From assembly GCA_034509425.1 (NCBI GenBank), contig JAVTVJ010000011.1, positions 9,128,001-9,192,000 on the forward strand: 64,000 nt of DNA, written 5' to 3'. The notes beneath the pieces are model-generated. The model was not told the DNA's origin. It was given only the letters and a program-made list of their open reading frames with translations, and searched no databases. This stretch comes from Eopsaltria australis. Its lineage: Eukaryota > Chordata > Aves > Passeriformes > Petroicidae. The translations under genes and the position numbers were made by a program. Shown here in pieces: positions 1 through 11,355 of the stretch. Numbering within the stretch: position 1 is the first letter of the stretch; every line of letters starts with the position of its first letter.

Positions 1-3000
1 TACGTTGTATTATCATGAAAAGTACTAAATTGTTCCCCTCCTGGGAAAACGTATCAAGAATTTGGTGGCATTTTACGTTGGCTAAATAATTAATTCCTCC
101 CTCCAGTGGCTAGGACACTTACTTGGGTAGCTGACTCTCCAAGAGGGTGAGCTGATCTGCTCTTAGCGCTGTACAGAGCTTTTTGTCTGAAATATTGCAA
201 CTTGGCACTATACAGCTAATGGGAGAGGGGTGGGGGTGAGAAGATGGCTGCAAACGCTTAGGGAGAGAGTGAGGACTTCTCTTTGTGTATTTTTCTTAAC
301 CAACTGGATTTTCTGAGAGTTCTTATAAAACTAAAGACTCTGTCTGTCCAGCAAGCTGTCACCATTATGGTGGAGCTAGGCAGGGATTCAGGGAGGGATA
401 GGCGTGGGTGGCTGATCGATTTCAGCTGTTCCAAACCCACAGCAGTAAGGTGCTATAAGAGAATGAAATCTATAGCAGGACTAAAAACTGCAGTAGGATT
501 TTAAACTACCAGGCAGGACTTAGAGCTTAGCAGGGCTAACACTGCAGTAGCATGTCTAATATATGCATCTCTTCTGTTATTTTCGGGTATCCCTATTTAA
601 TTCAAATCTCAGCTGGCTTACTTGCAGCTCTGGGAAGTTCCAGGTCAGAGTCCTAGAATTCTTGAGTGGGATCCTATTTTAATCAACCGTTTATGTTAAA
701 TGAGCATATTCAGTAATGAACAATTCCAAGCATCCTACTGTATGTAACATAGTTATTATGTAATTTCATATTGCAGCTATTTTACTTTCAAAACTACAGT
801 GCTCAATTTTTATATGCTGTTATTTTAAATACTAAAGAAAATAAACAAAGATTTTAGTAATCATCTGAAAATGTTAATAATTTGATTTATGTATACACTG
901 AAAGACTCACTAATAAAACTAAAAAGTAACCTCTACAGATGTTTAAAGTGTTTCAAATAGAGTGTCTACATAATGTATTTTAGCCAAATTCAAATACTTC
1001 TCTCAGTTAAACATTTTAAATACTAAAATTGTATTGTTTGAGACTTTGAATGTTAAGAGTTCCTTATTAATCACATCATTACCCTTTATGGTATTTTTGC
1101 TCAAACCACTGGCAGTATTCAAGGTTGCCAAGATGCCTTTTAGCCAAAATTAATGTTTCTTTGATACCATTTTATTTACAAATCTTACAAATAAACAGGT
1201 CAGCAATGGAGAAAACATTTTCAGTAATTTAAAGTTTTTCTCTATTTAATTCTTTTCCCACAATACTGTTCTGCTTTGATTTTCTAGGCTGCAGTTGGGA
1301 ATCCTAAGGATTATTATTCTGCTCAGTACTGAGGGTTGCCAGGCCTCTCTGGGCCAACATGCAACTTTCACTAACAGATTCCTAAGAGAGTAGGGTGCAT
1401 ACCCTGCTGCATTTTGCCTCTCTGATCAGCTACAAACTGCAAGACAGTGTCAGGGTAAATTTTTGTGATGGATGCTGTTATTAAGCTTTGGAGGAGGGTG
1501 GAGTTGCCTCAGTTTAACTTAAAAACTTTGATACCGTTTCAGACAGTAGACAAAACTACTATGACAGTAGTTTCATATCAGTAGACAAAAGGATGCCGTT
1601 ATCTTGTACAAATGAACTTTTCAAGTTTCGACCTTGGGGAGAAGCAACAAAAGCAAGTATTGATTGCTCAGGCTGGTCAGGGGACTCCACTACAAAAGTA
1701 GTTCTTGGAAGAAACAGGAGGCAGAAAAAGCATGGACAGAAGAAAGGAACAGATATGAATGTTTTCTTTGCAGATGAGTGCTTGTAATTGCACAGCAAAT
1801 CTCCACAAAACTGACAGCAAGAAGAGAGGGGAAGTGAAAAAACAATGTGTTATACAGAGTGGGATCCTGTTTTCTGAAGCTTAAAATTATTCAATTAGTA
1901 AATAGTGTGAAACCAGCAGGGAAGTGGTGAACTGGGTGTTTCACTGTTACGTGTAGAGCTGTGCATATCATGTCCTGCTTAAAATACAGGCAGAGGGCTC
2001 CATGTAGTGCCCAAAATATCATTTTGTTTAACTTTTTTGTGGGCTTATCTCGAGAGATGAGCCATAAATGCAGCATCTACAAGGATGAAGCTCTCAGAAA
2101 ATATGCTAAGGGCTGCTGAAGCATCTGTGAAACATCACCTTGAAGGATTTTCAGATAGAGCTCTTGTCAACAGGAGAAATGCCAGAAAGGATGAATCAGT
2201 GCCAAAGGCCAGTGCTCACAGTCCCAGCTGCAAGCAAAGAAGTTCTATCAGGTTGGTGGAAGTATGTTATCTATGCTTTTCTCAGAGTATCCTTAGCATC
2301 CCAACATTTTTCTCTGCCCATGACCACAATGTCAGAGGAATGTCAAGCCATGCCAGGATCCTTAAGGTCACATTCAGTCTCCAGTGAGAGCCCATGCAGC
2401 TCCATCTCTAGGCAGGTTTTTACAGGCTGTGGTTGAGCCAGTGGCTTATATTGTTCTCAAATTGTTCGCTTCAAGAAGCTTCATTATCTCTTGCATTTAT
2501 TCCAGATAAAGAAATCATGCCTTGCCCACCAGTCCATACAAGATTTTATTCAATTTTCATCATACGAGGATGTCTTGGGAGTATAATAATTAACATAGGC
2601 ATTATGGTAGAAAGCAACAAACTGCTGCATCACTAGGCTAATCTGTTTGTCTAGTGATGCAGCAGTGTCTTCATATGGAACAAGTTTCTCCTTATTACAT
2701 CAACTTATTTTCTTACATATGCTAAGCACACTAAAATCAGTTGTTTCAAAAGTGAAGTGTTAAATTTAATCTTTGTGCAAGTCATACTGCTGATGATTCA
2801 ACTGGATTTCAAGATATCAGTAATGGCATCCTAGTTAATGTGTTAAATGTAGCATTTTTTAAAGCTATGTTCTTGTAATCAATAGCTGGAGTTATTCTAT
2901 TGAGAATACCATTATTTTTCTCACTTCTTGTTGAGCTTAGTCTCAGGGGTTTAAGCACCCTTGGAAAGTAGAATTCGTTTTATGACTGTCTTGAATTAAG

Positions 3001-3510
3001 TGTATCACAAAAATCAAACAAGGGAACAAATGTAGACACTAAAATTGCAGTGCCAGTTTTGCAAAAGATTGTTCAAACTCTCAATATGTCAAGTGTCTGA
3101 ATAGTTATATCAAAGGCCACATTTATGGACTTAGTTTCAAAATGTGATGCAGCAATTTCATGTTTTGTGTTGCGATTTTTATGCCTGAACTCAACCTATA
3201 TGTATGTATATTCTCTAAATGAATGGGTTGAAAACCGACTGCATGAACAAACAGGAGTTGCAGAATTTGTGCTTTTGAGAGAAGTGATCTAATCAAAGGA
3301 CTAAAGTCCCTGCTGCCATACTTAAGTAATTGGACTCTGTCATACTTTTGGGACAATATTAAAAACATAATTACGTATTTATAGCAGCACTTAGATTTCA
3401 TTGGGTGAGAACTGATGCAGACGAGCGGGAATGTAATTTTTTGAATTACCCAGTATCACTATGAGTTACTACAATGTAACAAAAATGGGAAAATGTATAC
3501 AGGATGTACT
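1..3510. other. AT-rich non-coding stretch
   Basis: No gene is recognised here. Stops are dense in all frames and the open frames present (about 60-100 codons) show no domain, no codon-use signal and no convincing splice sites. Two imperfect direct repeats are visible: copies at 474-498 and 529-551 sharing an ACTGCAGTAG core, and the 12-mer CAGTAGACAAAA at 1544-1555 and 1580-1591. A perfect inverted repeat at 2621-2666 is listed separately. The simplest reading is intronic or intergenic bird DNA. Confidence 0.6.
2621..2666. repeat. Perfect 16-bp inverted repeat (hairpin)
   Basis: The arm ACTGCTGCATCACTAG (2621-2636) is matched exactly by its reverse complement at 2651-2666, with a 14-base spacer. 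In RNA the stem could extend inward by a G-U and a C-G pair, leaving a short loop. Outside the arms pairing is only scattered, so this is shorter than a typical pre-microRNA. It could form a cruciform, be the remnant of a small inverted duplication, or be a structured RNA element. No known family is recognised. Confidence 0.85.
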
Positions 3511-3942
3511 GGAGTATTGTACAGGGGAAAGACAAGGACCTGCTGGAGTGGATCCAGGGGGGTGCCACAAAGATGATCAGAGGGTTTAACACCTCTCCCA
3601 TGTGGAAACATTGACAGACTTGGGATTGTTTAGCCTGGAGAAGAGAAAGCTCTGTGGAGATTTTATTGTGGTCTTTCAGTATGGGAGGCTTAAAGGGGTA
3701 ATAGTTTTAAACTGGAAGAGTGTAGACTCAGACTACATATAAGGAAGAAATTTTTATGATGGGGTTGGTGAAACACTGGAGCAAGTTGCCCTTAGAGGTG
3801 GTGGATGCCACACCCCTGCGTGGTTGGACAGGGTTGAACAGCAGCCTGGTCTAGTGGAAGGTGTCCCTGTCTGTGGCAGGGGAGTTGGAACTGGGTGATC
3901 TTTACGTCCCTTCCAACCCAGACCACTCTATGATTCTATGAT
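3511..3942 (+). mobile_element. CR1 LINE, 5'-truncated 3' end
   Basis: This is the 3' end of a chicken-repeat-1 (CR1) non-LTR retrotransposon in sense orientation. Landmarks of the family are visible in order: GACCTGCTGGAG (3538-3549), CACAAAGATGATCAGAGGG, GCCTGGAGAAGAGAAAG, the TTGCCC.TAGAGGTGGTGGATG block, GTCCCTTCCAACCCA, and a terminal pair of ATTCTATG-type units at 3930-3942. Only about 430 bp remain of an element of several kilobases, as is usual for 5'-truncated CR1 copies. It has lost all of the reverse transcriptase coding region and carries many substitutions. It cannot move on its own. No target-site duplication is evident, as expected for CR1. Confidence 0.95.
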
Positions 3943-6390
3943 ATAACAGTTAGGGAAAGGACTTCTCGTAACTCTGGTATAAAGTAATTCTCCTTTATTA
4001 CCTGAAGGAATATTCCATGCACAAGAGCATTCTGAGTGCAGTGGCTTTTTTCACCCCTTCTCACCAAGCCTGCAGCTTTCACAGCACCAGACTGAAACAT
4101 GGAAGTATTGGATGTAAACAAAGCATAGCAAGCATAGGAGCAACACAGATTAGGAGAGCCTCCAGACATGGACCTAGCCTGGTGGTATAATTTTCTGTGC
4201 TCTCTCATTCCTATGTGAAACTATCCAGCTCTGTAGAAGGGCGATCTGCATAGTCATTTCTCTCCTGAATTTGTTGCAATTTTTTGGGCTATTGCACCTT
4301 TTGAGATTATTAAGCAGGCCTTTCTAACTTCGCCTGTACTTTGCAAGTGAAATTGGAGTTGGATTGGATTAGAAATATAAAAGGGATGGCTCACCTGATA
4401 AATCATGTGTTCCCTTAGTTTCAATGTGACACCATTTCCTACTCCAGGCTGCTGGCTTTTTGCTTACCTGATCCATGAAGATTTTACTGTTTCTAATACC
4501 AATCACATATGTCAGGCAACACAGCAAATTTTAACTCTGTCTGGAATCACTCCTCAAGTAGTGAGCAAAAATAAACAAAAAATTACTTCACATGAAGTGT
4601 AGCTTGTTTGCATAATTTCACAGTACAGGCAATTCCTGTGTAGCTGTATCTGCTGTAGGGATATATATGCATCATTCTGCAGTAGTGTGCTGCATAAATG
4701 TGGGATTGTATCCATTCTTCAATCCCAAAAGTAATGAATCCATTAAGAATAACTGGGCTTTTTTCTTTAAACCATCAGTTATACTTCAGAAATTCTCACC
4801 AAAGTTTCTTAGTTCCATCATTTTCCAGACATTTATTTTTCTTCCTATTAACTTTTTTTCCCTTTTTTAATTAAGCAAAACTATTGCCCCTGACACAAAA
4901 GATACAGCTTGTTTTGGCTGGCTGCAAATTCTGCCCACCTTTTTAGAGGAAAAAGACTTCATATTGACTATAAAGCTACTCTCCTACGCAGTGGTCCCTG
5001 TGGTAGAAATGTATCTATAGTGCTTTTTGACCTCTGATTTTAGCTGCCTGGTACAAAAAGAAGGCCAGGACAGGGGATTGACACCTCCTGTAGGTCAGAG
5101 TAGATTCCAGACATATTTTTTGGGATGGAGAGATGTAGAATAAAAAAGGAACTGTTCCTGTGCGCTGCTACTCTGCTACCCTGAGCAGGTGCACTGGAGA
5201 GCCTGTACACTGGCAATGCCATCACTTCTGAGTGTTATAATATATATATATATTAAAGTCATCCACTGGAGTAGGGAGCCAAGAATGGTAGGCTTCTGTT
5301 CAGTGGTCCATTTTTGGGTTGATAATTGTTTGCATGTGTCTGTGTGTACATATATGTAGACTGTATCTCGGCAGCTCATTTCCTGGTGTATTTATTGCAC
5401 ACAGATAATAAAGGCATTAGCTGTACTTGCTGTGCTAGTTAAAGCTAGCTATTACCTGTAGTTTGTTGCAAAACTGTCTTTGCCAATTCACCTCCATATT
5501 AATCTGCTCTGTTGCAAGTTTCAGGCTTTTTTTTTTTTTTTTTTTTTTTTGGCTTTGTATTACCGAATTGTAGTTGGCAGCTTTATTGCATCAAACAACC
5601 GAACTTCTTATCATTTGTCAGGTATTTGTTCAGTTACTGTCTCTGCACAATCATCTCTGAAGATGCTATTTTAGCAGTAGGTGCCCTTTGTCAAATAAAA
5701 ATACAATGATGTGAAGTGGTGTAATTTAAAGATGATGTATTTTTGCCAGACCTGCGATCAGTCATTCAGTTGCTTCCTCCTGTTTTTCATGAGGGTATTA
5801 GAGTAGCAAAAGCAGAGAACCTCTCTGTATATGTGTCTCACAGTGCTAGTGAAACAGATTTTAAACATCTAGTACTTGCTAAATCTCTAGTGTGTAAATT
5901 CAACTGATTTAAGGGTATGGATTTACAGGGTAAATAGTTTAAAATACAAGACAGAGTGGAAGTACTTTATGTTCTCTTCTTTTTATCTTTGCTTACGTGG
6001 GTTTAACTTCAGAATAGAGCTTCTGAATGCTCCCTGTAATTTAAAGTGTGTTTTACAAAATTCACATTTAAAATACTGTCATTTTAATTTACTGCTCTAT
6101 TTATGATAAGGAAGCAAATCTTACCTTTTTTTGCCTGGTAGCATGACAGACAGTCATTCTGAATCTGGACATCCTCTGAATTCTCACAATAAATCTGCTG
6201 TAAATCCTCTGCTTTTCTCAAGGAATTCTAAATAGCTATTGATTTTTTTGTAAAAAAAAGTGTATGCAACCAGTCAAAAAAATAGAACATTTATTGAGAT
6301 TTCAACTTTAGGTCCTTTGAAATATTCACACCTTTGCGTTACATTTTCATAAATCTGTTTGGGGCCTTTTAAGATGCTGTTTTAGACAGT
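3943..6390. other. AT-rich non-coding stretch
   Basis: No gene is recognised. It holds a short (TA)6 run (5241-5252) and a 24-base poly-T tract, listed separately. The open frames here are under about 90 codons, are low in complexity or run through the poly-T tract, and have no family resemblance. Confidence 0.6.
5527..5550. repeat. Poly-T tract, 24 bases
   Basis: An uninterrupted run of 24 T lies between GGC and GGC. It is the longest homopolymer in the window. It could be a simple mononucleotide microsatellite or the tail of an antisense retrocopy. No gene-like or SINE-like sequence that I recognise follows it on the plus-strand right side, so the microsatellite reading is preferred. Confidence 0.9.
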
Positions 6391-6960
6391 TTAGTGGACT
6401 GCTGCAAGCTGATGGCAGGTGTTTCCTGGCTGATTCTGTTGGAGCTGCCTGCCCCACTGGCAGCTCCTGGGCTCCAGTAGTGCTGCAGGAATTGGTCCCT
6501 TCCCCAGCTCAGGGCTGGTGATGGGGAAGAGGTGCCCTGCTGCTGGGCAGCAGTCTGCTCCCAGCTGGTTCCTTAAAACCAGCTCTGCTTCATGAAAATT
6601 CATTAAAACAGCTCTGAGGGAAGAGATGACTGCATTAGATCTCTTTTTCTGTCTTAGGGGTGGAGGTAGGAATCTGGCTGCGAGAAACCCTTTTACTAGG
6701 ACTTAATCTTTAACTTTTGCTTTTAGTCACAACTGACATTGAAAGCCAAGAGGTTGAAGGGGAAAAAGCCTTGAAAAGGACACTGCATCCCTCAGGCCCG
6801 TGGAATTGTGCACATCTTGTCTGACCCGCATCTGGGGAGATGACGGCAGCTTCCTGCTGCCTCTGGACTCTGACAAATGAGTTCTGGCAGCTTGTAGTGC
6901 AACAGCTTAAGGTGTTACCATCCCCAGATGCTTCTGATCTCTCTGCTGGCACTTACTACC
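6391..6960. other. GC-richer block with nested hairpins, function unknown
   Basis: This roughly 570-bp block is visibly richer in G and C than its surroundings and carries few CpG dinucleotides, so it is not a classical CpG island. Its left part contains several perfect inverted repeats: GGAGCTGCC/GGCAGCTCC (6441-6449 and 6459-6467), TTCCCCA/TGGGGAA (6500-6506 and 6522-6528) and AGCTGGTT/AACCAGCT (6563-6570 and 6577-6584). Minus-strand frames of 70 and 80 codons cross it but show no known domain. It could be an unrecognised decayed mobile element, a non-coding exon or a regulatory element. Confidence 0.4.
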
Positions 6961-9902
6961 TGGGAGAGAGCTCCCCTTTGATAAAAATTATTTGTTCACT
7001 ATGATGCTCTGCTGTAAAATGCAGGAGTCAGTATGTAGACATATGCCCTGTTTTCCTCTGGCATTGGTAGCTGTGGGTGAGTTTGTCTCAGGCTCTTTCT
7101 AATACCTAAGCTCATTTGTTAAAGATAAGCAGCTGTATCTTCACTAGGAATTTACCTCTGATACTCTCTTAGAGGTGGGTACTTACTGGACAACATACAT
7201 TTATGCAAAATGACACATCTAATTTTCTGGCCTTTTGCTGTTTTGTATCATTAGGCCCAAGTCCAAACCTCGTATTTGCAGAAAAATTAATATAAATTAG
7301 GAAATGTATGTGCCTTTGCTAGAATACCAACTTTTTCCAAGAACAGAAATGTAAGGAGAATATCTGTATCTCTCAGAGATGGCAAAACCATTCTGGTTCA
7401 CAACAAACATGGCAGAAGGTTCCTAATCAAAACAGAGGGGAAAAAAGAAGTGGATAAATAGCATGGTTTCAGTAAATTAATTTGCTCTGAAAATTTTGCT
7501 GTCATACCATGGCCTTGGTGTTCAGGCATACATATTCTCAACTTCACTGCTCGTGATTGGCTACATCATTGCACTGTTCCTTCATCTATAATGATAGCTA
7601 AACAAAGAAATTTTGAAAACTATTAACACAAGGCTAAAATGGTTCAGGCAGTCTACTACTGCTTTATGGACAACTGTCTTCCTCATTTTGCCCTGATGGG
7701 AAGGTGCATAATTTCTCTGCTATGTTCAGTTCTTTATCCCTTGCTACAATTGGTGCCTGCAGCCAGGCCATGTCATCAGACCATCTGCTGTCATAAAATG
7801 GTATTAGTTTGGGCTCTTTTTAAATGTAATTGGTTGTTTTAATACAGAAGATACTCTTGCTAATATTTTTCCCTAATACACATTCTCTTCTCTGTATGTA
7901 AGTGCAGCTTTGTAGAAGAGAGAAGCTGTTGTGCAGAGTTGGCAAGAATGTACCTGAACATTTCAAAGCCTAATCTGAAGAAAGGCATTTTTAAGTTGGA
8001 GCATTGTATTTAACTTCCTAGTGGTTTCCCTCCAACACAGACAGGACAAAAGCATAAACTGAAGTGATTAATGTTTCATCTGCAGCCTCTTTTGTTTTTC
8101 TGTCAGATAATTGCCAAGAAGGTTCCTGTTGATCACCTTTGCAGCAATGGCACATTAAGGTCTACTGAATTAGCCAATTAAGCAATTTATATTTATGTAA
8201 AGAATGGAACTGGATATATAAAATATAATCAACTGATGTTGGGTACTGCTTCTCTCCTTGTTTTCTTAATAATTAGGCAACATTCATGCTTTCAGTGCAG
8301 AGTGAATAAATAAATGAATAAGGTAAATAGTGAAGCCATTATGTAATTACTCATGCTTTGGCTGTATTCTCAGTTTTTTGCAAGAATATTCACCCACTAG
8401 CTGCTGTCTACACCAAAATATTAACCCTATGTAGTCTTTTTGTGTCAGTCTCCAGGTTTAAAGCTTTCCTTCATGTTTTTCATATTCATCAGACAGAGAA
8501 TTATATGTGGTTTACTGTGTATTCTGAGAAGTTTTCAAGTTTTCAAATTATCTTGGATATAGCTCACGTGAAAAAAAAATCATGAAAGTGCTACTTATTT
8601 TTAACAGATCCACATCAGAGATGTGACCCAAGAAAACTGAAATTATTTGTTGATATTAATAAATGGGGTTTTAGGGCCATTTGAAGTGGGTTTCATAATC
8701 AGAACTGTGGTCAGGGCTGAAGAAGCCTGTTACCCTCTGTCTTCTGGAATTAAATTAAATCAAAGAGGCAGGCTGTCATACTAACTTGTGAAATTAGCAG
8801 CTGACTCATTTGTAGAGGGTTTCACAGAATACCTACTTAAGCTAGGGAAGTCTTTTCTGACAGTTGCTGTGGATGCTGAAACTTCACATGGAATTGAGGA
8901 GAGACTGGAAAAATGCCCAGAAGATAAATTCTTGCTACATCCATGATGCATGTAGAAGCCATGCTTGCCTTGGCTGCAGAGGGTCCCTTGGTTGCAGAAT
9001 GGAAAGCACTGGAAAATGGACTTTATATAGTGACTCTGCTGTGATCTCTTCTATGCATGTCCCTTTAGGCCACTGTCAGAAACAAGATCATGACCTAGGT
9101 TGGCTCAGATATGCTCTGCTCACATTAACACCAGTGGAAATTCTGTGGATTAATTGGTAAAATAGAATACTTCTGACCATAGTAGCTTCTACAACTTGAT
9201 AACCATATTTGGTTTTTGCATGTCATTGGTAGATTATTTTTCCCTAAAATACTAACTTTGGTGAATGAAGTCAAATCCATATTTCTGGGATTTTTCTGAT
9301 TAATATTTTGGGGACAAACCTTTATTAAGTTATCCTATGAGGTTTCTGATAGGGCAGATCTTTTTCGTGTTGCCTTGCACAGCAGCAAGTAATCGGCCCT
9401 TCAGCATGAAGCAAATTGTTAACTTAGGCCATGTAGTTAACATAGAGGTTGTAGAAAATATTTACTTAACTGAGGCCTAAACCTTCACTTTTGTTAGCTT
9501 GAGTGGGAGTAGGGCAAAATCCTGACAGTGCTCATGAAGTAGCTTGTTTAAATCCCAGTATACAACAAATGCTAGAATTGACAAGGAGGCATTTTGTGCA
9601 TACAAATGCAGAGGCATGTCTAAGCTGTCTCCTACAGCACTTCATGTTTGAGGTTGCCTTCTCTCCACTGTATTTCTGGAGACAGGCAAGCTCCTTTCCT
9701 AACCACCTGCAAACAGGCAGGGCAGTTGAGACAAGTTTGCATCATCCCAGTCATTACCCAGTGCTGTGCAGAGCTTTTCATGCCTGCCTGTGTGAATGGG
9801 GCTTCTGTGGTTACCAAGAGTTCCAGAAGTTTGTAGAAAGAGGGTATCTTTTTAGGTTTGCTATTCATTCTTTGTTTGAGAAGCAAGGTCAGTTTCACTG
9901 CC
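6961..9902. other. AT-rich non-coding stretch
   Basis: No gene is recognised. A small A-rich (AAAT)n-like patch lies near 8293-8320. The longest frame, at 9503-9916 (plus, 137 codons), runs into the A-rich tract that follows and ends in encoded lysines. It resembles no protein I know and is treated as a chance frame. Confidence 0.55.
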
Positions 9903-9951
9903 AAAAAAAAAAATAAAAAAAATAAAATAAAATAAAATAAAATAAATCTGT
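9903..9951 (+). repeat. A-rich (AAAAT)n microsatellite
   Basis: The tract starts with 11 A and continues as repeated AAAAT units for about 49 bases in all. Tracts of this kind arise by expansion of a poly-A sequence. They can mark the 3' tail of a retrocopy inserted in the plus orientation, but no parental gene is recognised in the 400 bases upstream and no flanking duplication was seen. Confidence 0.9.
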
Positions 9952-10626
9952 AAGCAAGTCAGTATCAAAAAATGGCAAAAGAGAGAGTTAGTAAAACATA
10001 GAAAGGGTCTCATACCTTAAGCTTACTTGGACCATTCAAATGTCTATTATAATTTATTGCCATAAAAATTGGAAAGTTTTAATGTAGCATCCTGGATTAG
10101 CTACGCACAGCATAGTCCACAAAATCTCAAAGAGCCTCATGGCAATGCTAATGTCAGGTTGATAGCAGTAATAAAATTTAACATCAAGCACACTCACGAG
10201 GATTAGCTTAAAATCTGCTGTCATGGAATATCAGAGTACAATGAGGTACTTGATAGCCTGCATGAGCTGCTGGTAGGCTATGCAAACATTTTCCCTTAAC
10301 CACAAAAGATAACCACTGAGGAAGTTCAATTCCACCACCTCAGTACCAGCAACCACTATTATTCAGGGTGTTCTAGGAAGACTAAGTTTATTTTGGTGAT
10401 AAATCATCCTGAGTTATTCCACAGTTCACAAAGCATATCCCATGATTTTATATGAATTCATTGTTTGGCTTCACTTTCGTGCTATCTTGCCTAGTTTCCA
10501 GCATCTATTTTAGCTTGTTCTGTTTTTAACTAAGCACAGGATTTGGCTAGGTTTACAGAATGTTGCAAAAATGAAAAGTAGATGATTTTGCAATTTAGAA
10601 AGTTAAACTCTTCTTTTGCTGTGTTG

Positions 10627-10675
10627 CCTCTTTTTTTTTTTTCCCTTCCTTTTCCTCCCTGCTCTCCTCCTTCTC
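10627..10675 (+). repeat. Polypyrimidine tract
   Basis: Forty-nine bases made only of C and T apart from one G at 10661, including a run of T followed by mixed TTCC blocks. Such tracts may adopt triplex (H-DNA) structures or act as the pyrimidine tract of a 3' splice site. Here it is followed by CAAAG rather than a clean CAG, so a splice role is weakly supported. Confidence 0.75.
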
Positions 10676-11321
10676 AAAGTAAAAGCTTTACTGAAGTTAG
10701 AGCAGGAACAGAAGAGACAAAATTTTTTGAGGGTTTAGAACTTTTCATCCTTCATCCCGTTTTCTGCTTCCCAGTTATATTACATTACATTAACACCAGA
10801 ACAACACCTCCTGCAGTTTTTTATCTCCATTGCTCTGTAATGCAACATTTCTTTTTCATATGAAGTATCTTTCCACTTTACATTTACTCCAGGTGGAATA
10901 TTGTATTTAACAGACACCAAGAACAGGTATATCCAAAACCAGAAAAAGCCATGTTTTCTTTTTCCATGTTTATTCAGTATTCTATTTGTGGCCACCTTAA
11001 TTACTCCATTTTCTCTTTACTGGCATTTATTACTAGCAGATACTTATTCCAAGGTATGTGTCACCTTGCTTGCAAAGAAGAACCTTTTCCAAGGAAATTC
11101 CAGATATTTCCTGGTTTTGTCAGTCTCTTTTTTTTCATCCATTTACTCCTTGTGGTGTTCTTTATTGTGTGTGTATTTTCTACTTCCATTGCCAAAATGC
11201 CTTTCCAAAGTGGATCTTGTTCTCAACAAGTGTTTTCCTGAGGATTTATATAGTCTCTCCTGAAGTAGGAACATTTATAAAGGTGGAAAGTGACTGCTTG
11301 TCTGATAGTCTTGGAGGATGT

Positions 11322-11355
11322 AGGTGCTCCACTACAGAGCACCTGCTGGCAGGTG
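11322..11355. repeat. Overlapping inverted repeats (competing hairpins)
   Basis: AGGTGCTC (11322-11329) pairs perfectly with GAGCACCT (11337-11344) across a 7-base loop. The next palindrome, CACCTG (11340-11345) with CAGGTG (11350-11355), shares bases with the first, so only one can form at a time. No function is assigned; short palindromes of this size also occur by chance. Confidence 0.7.
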
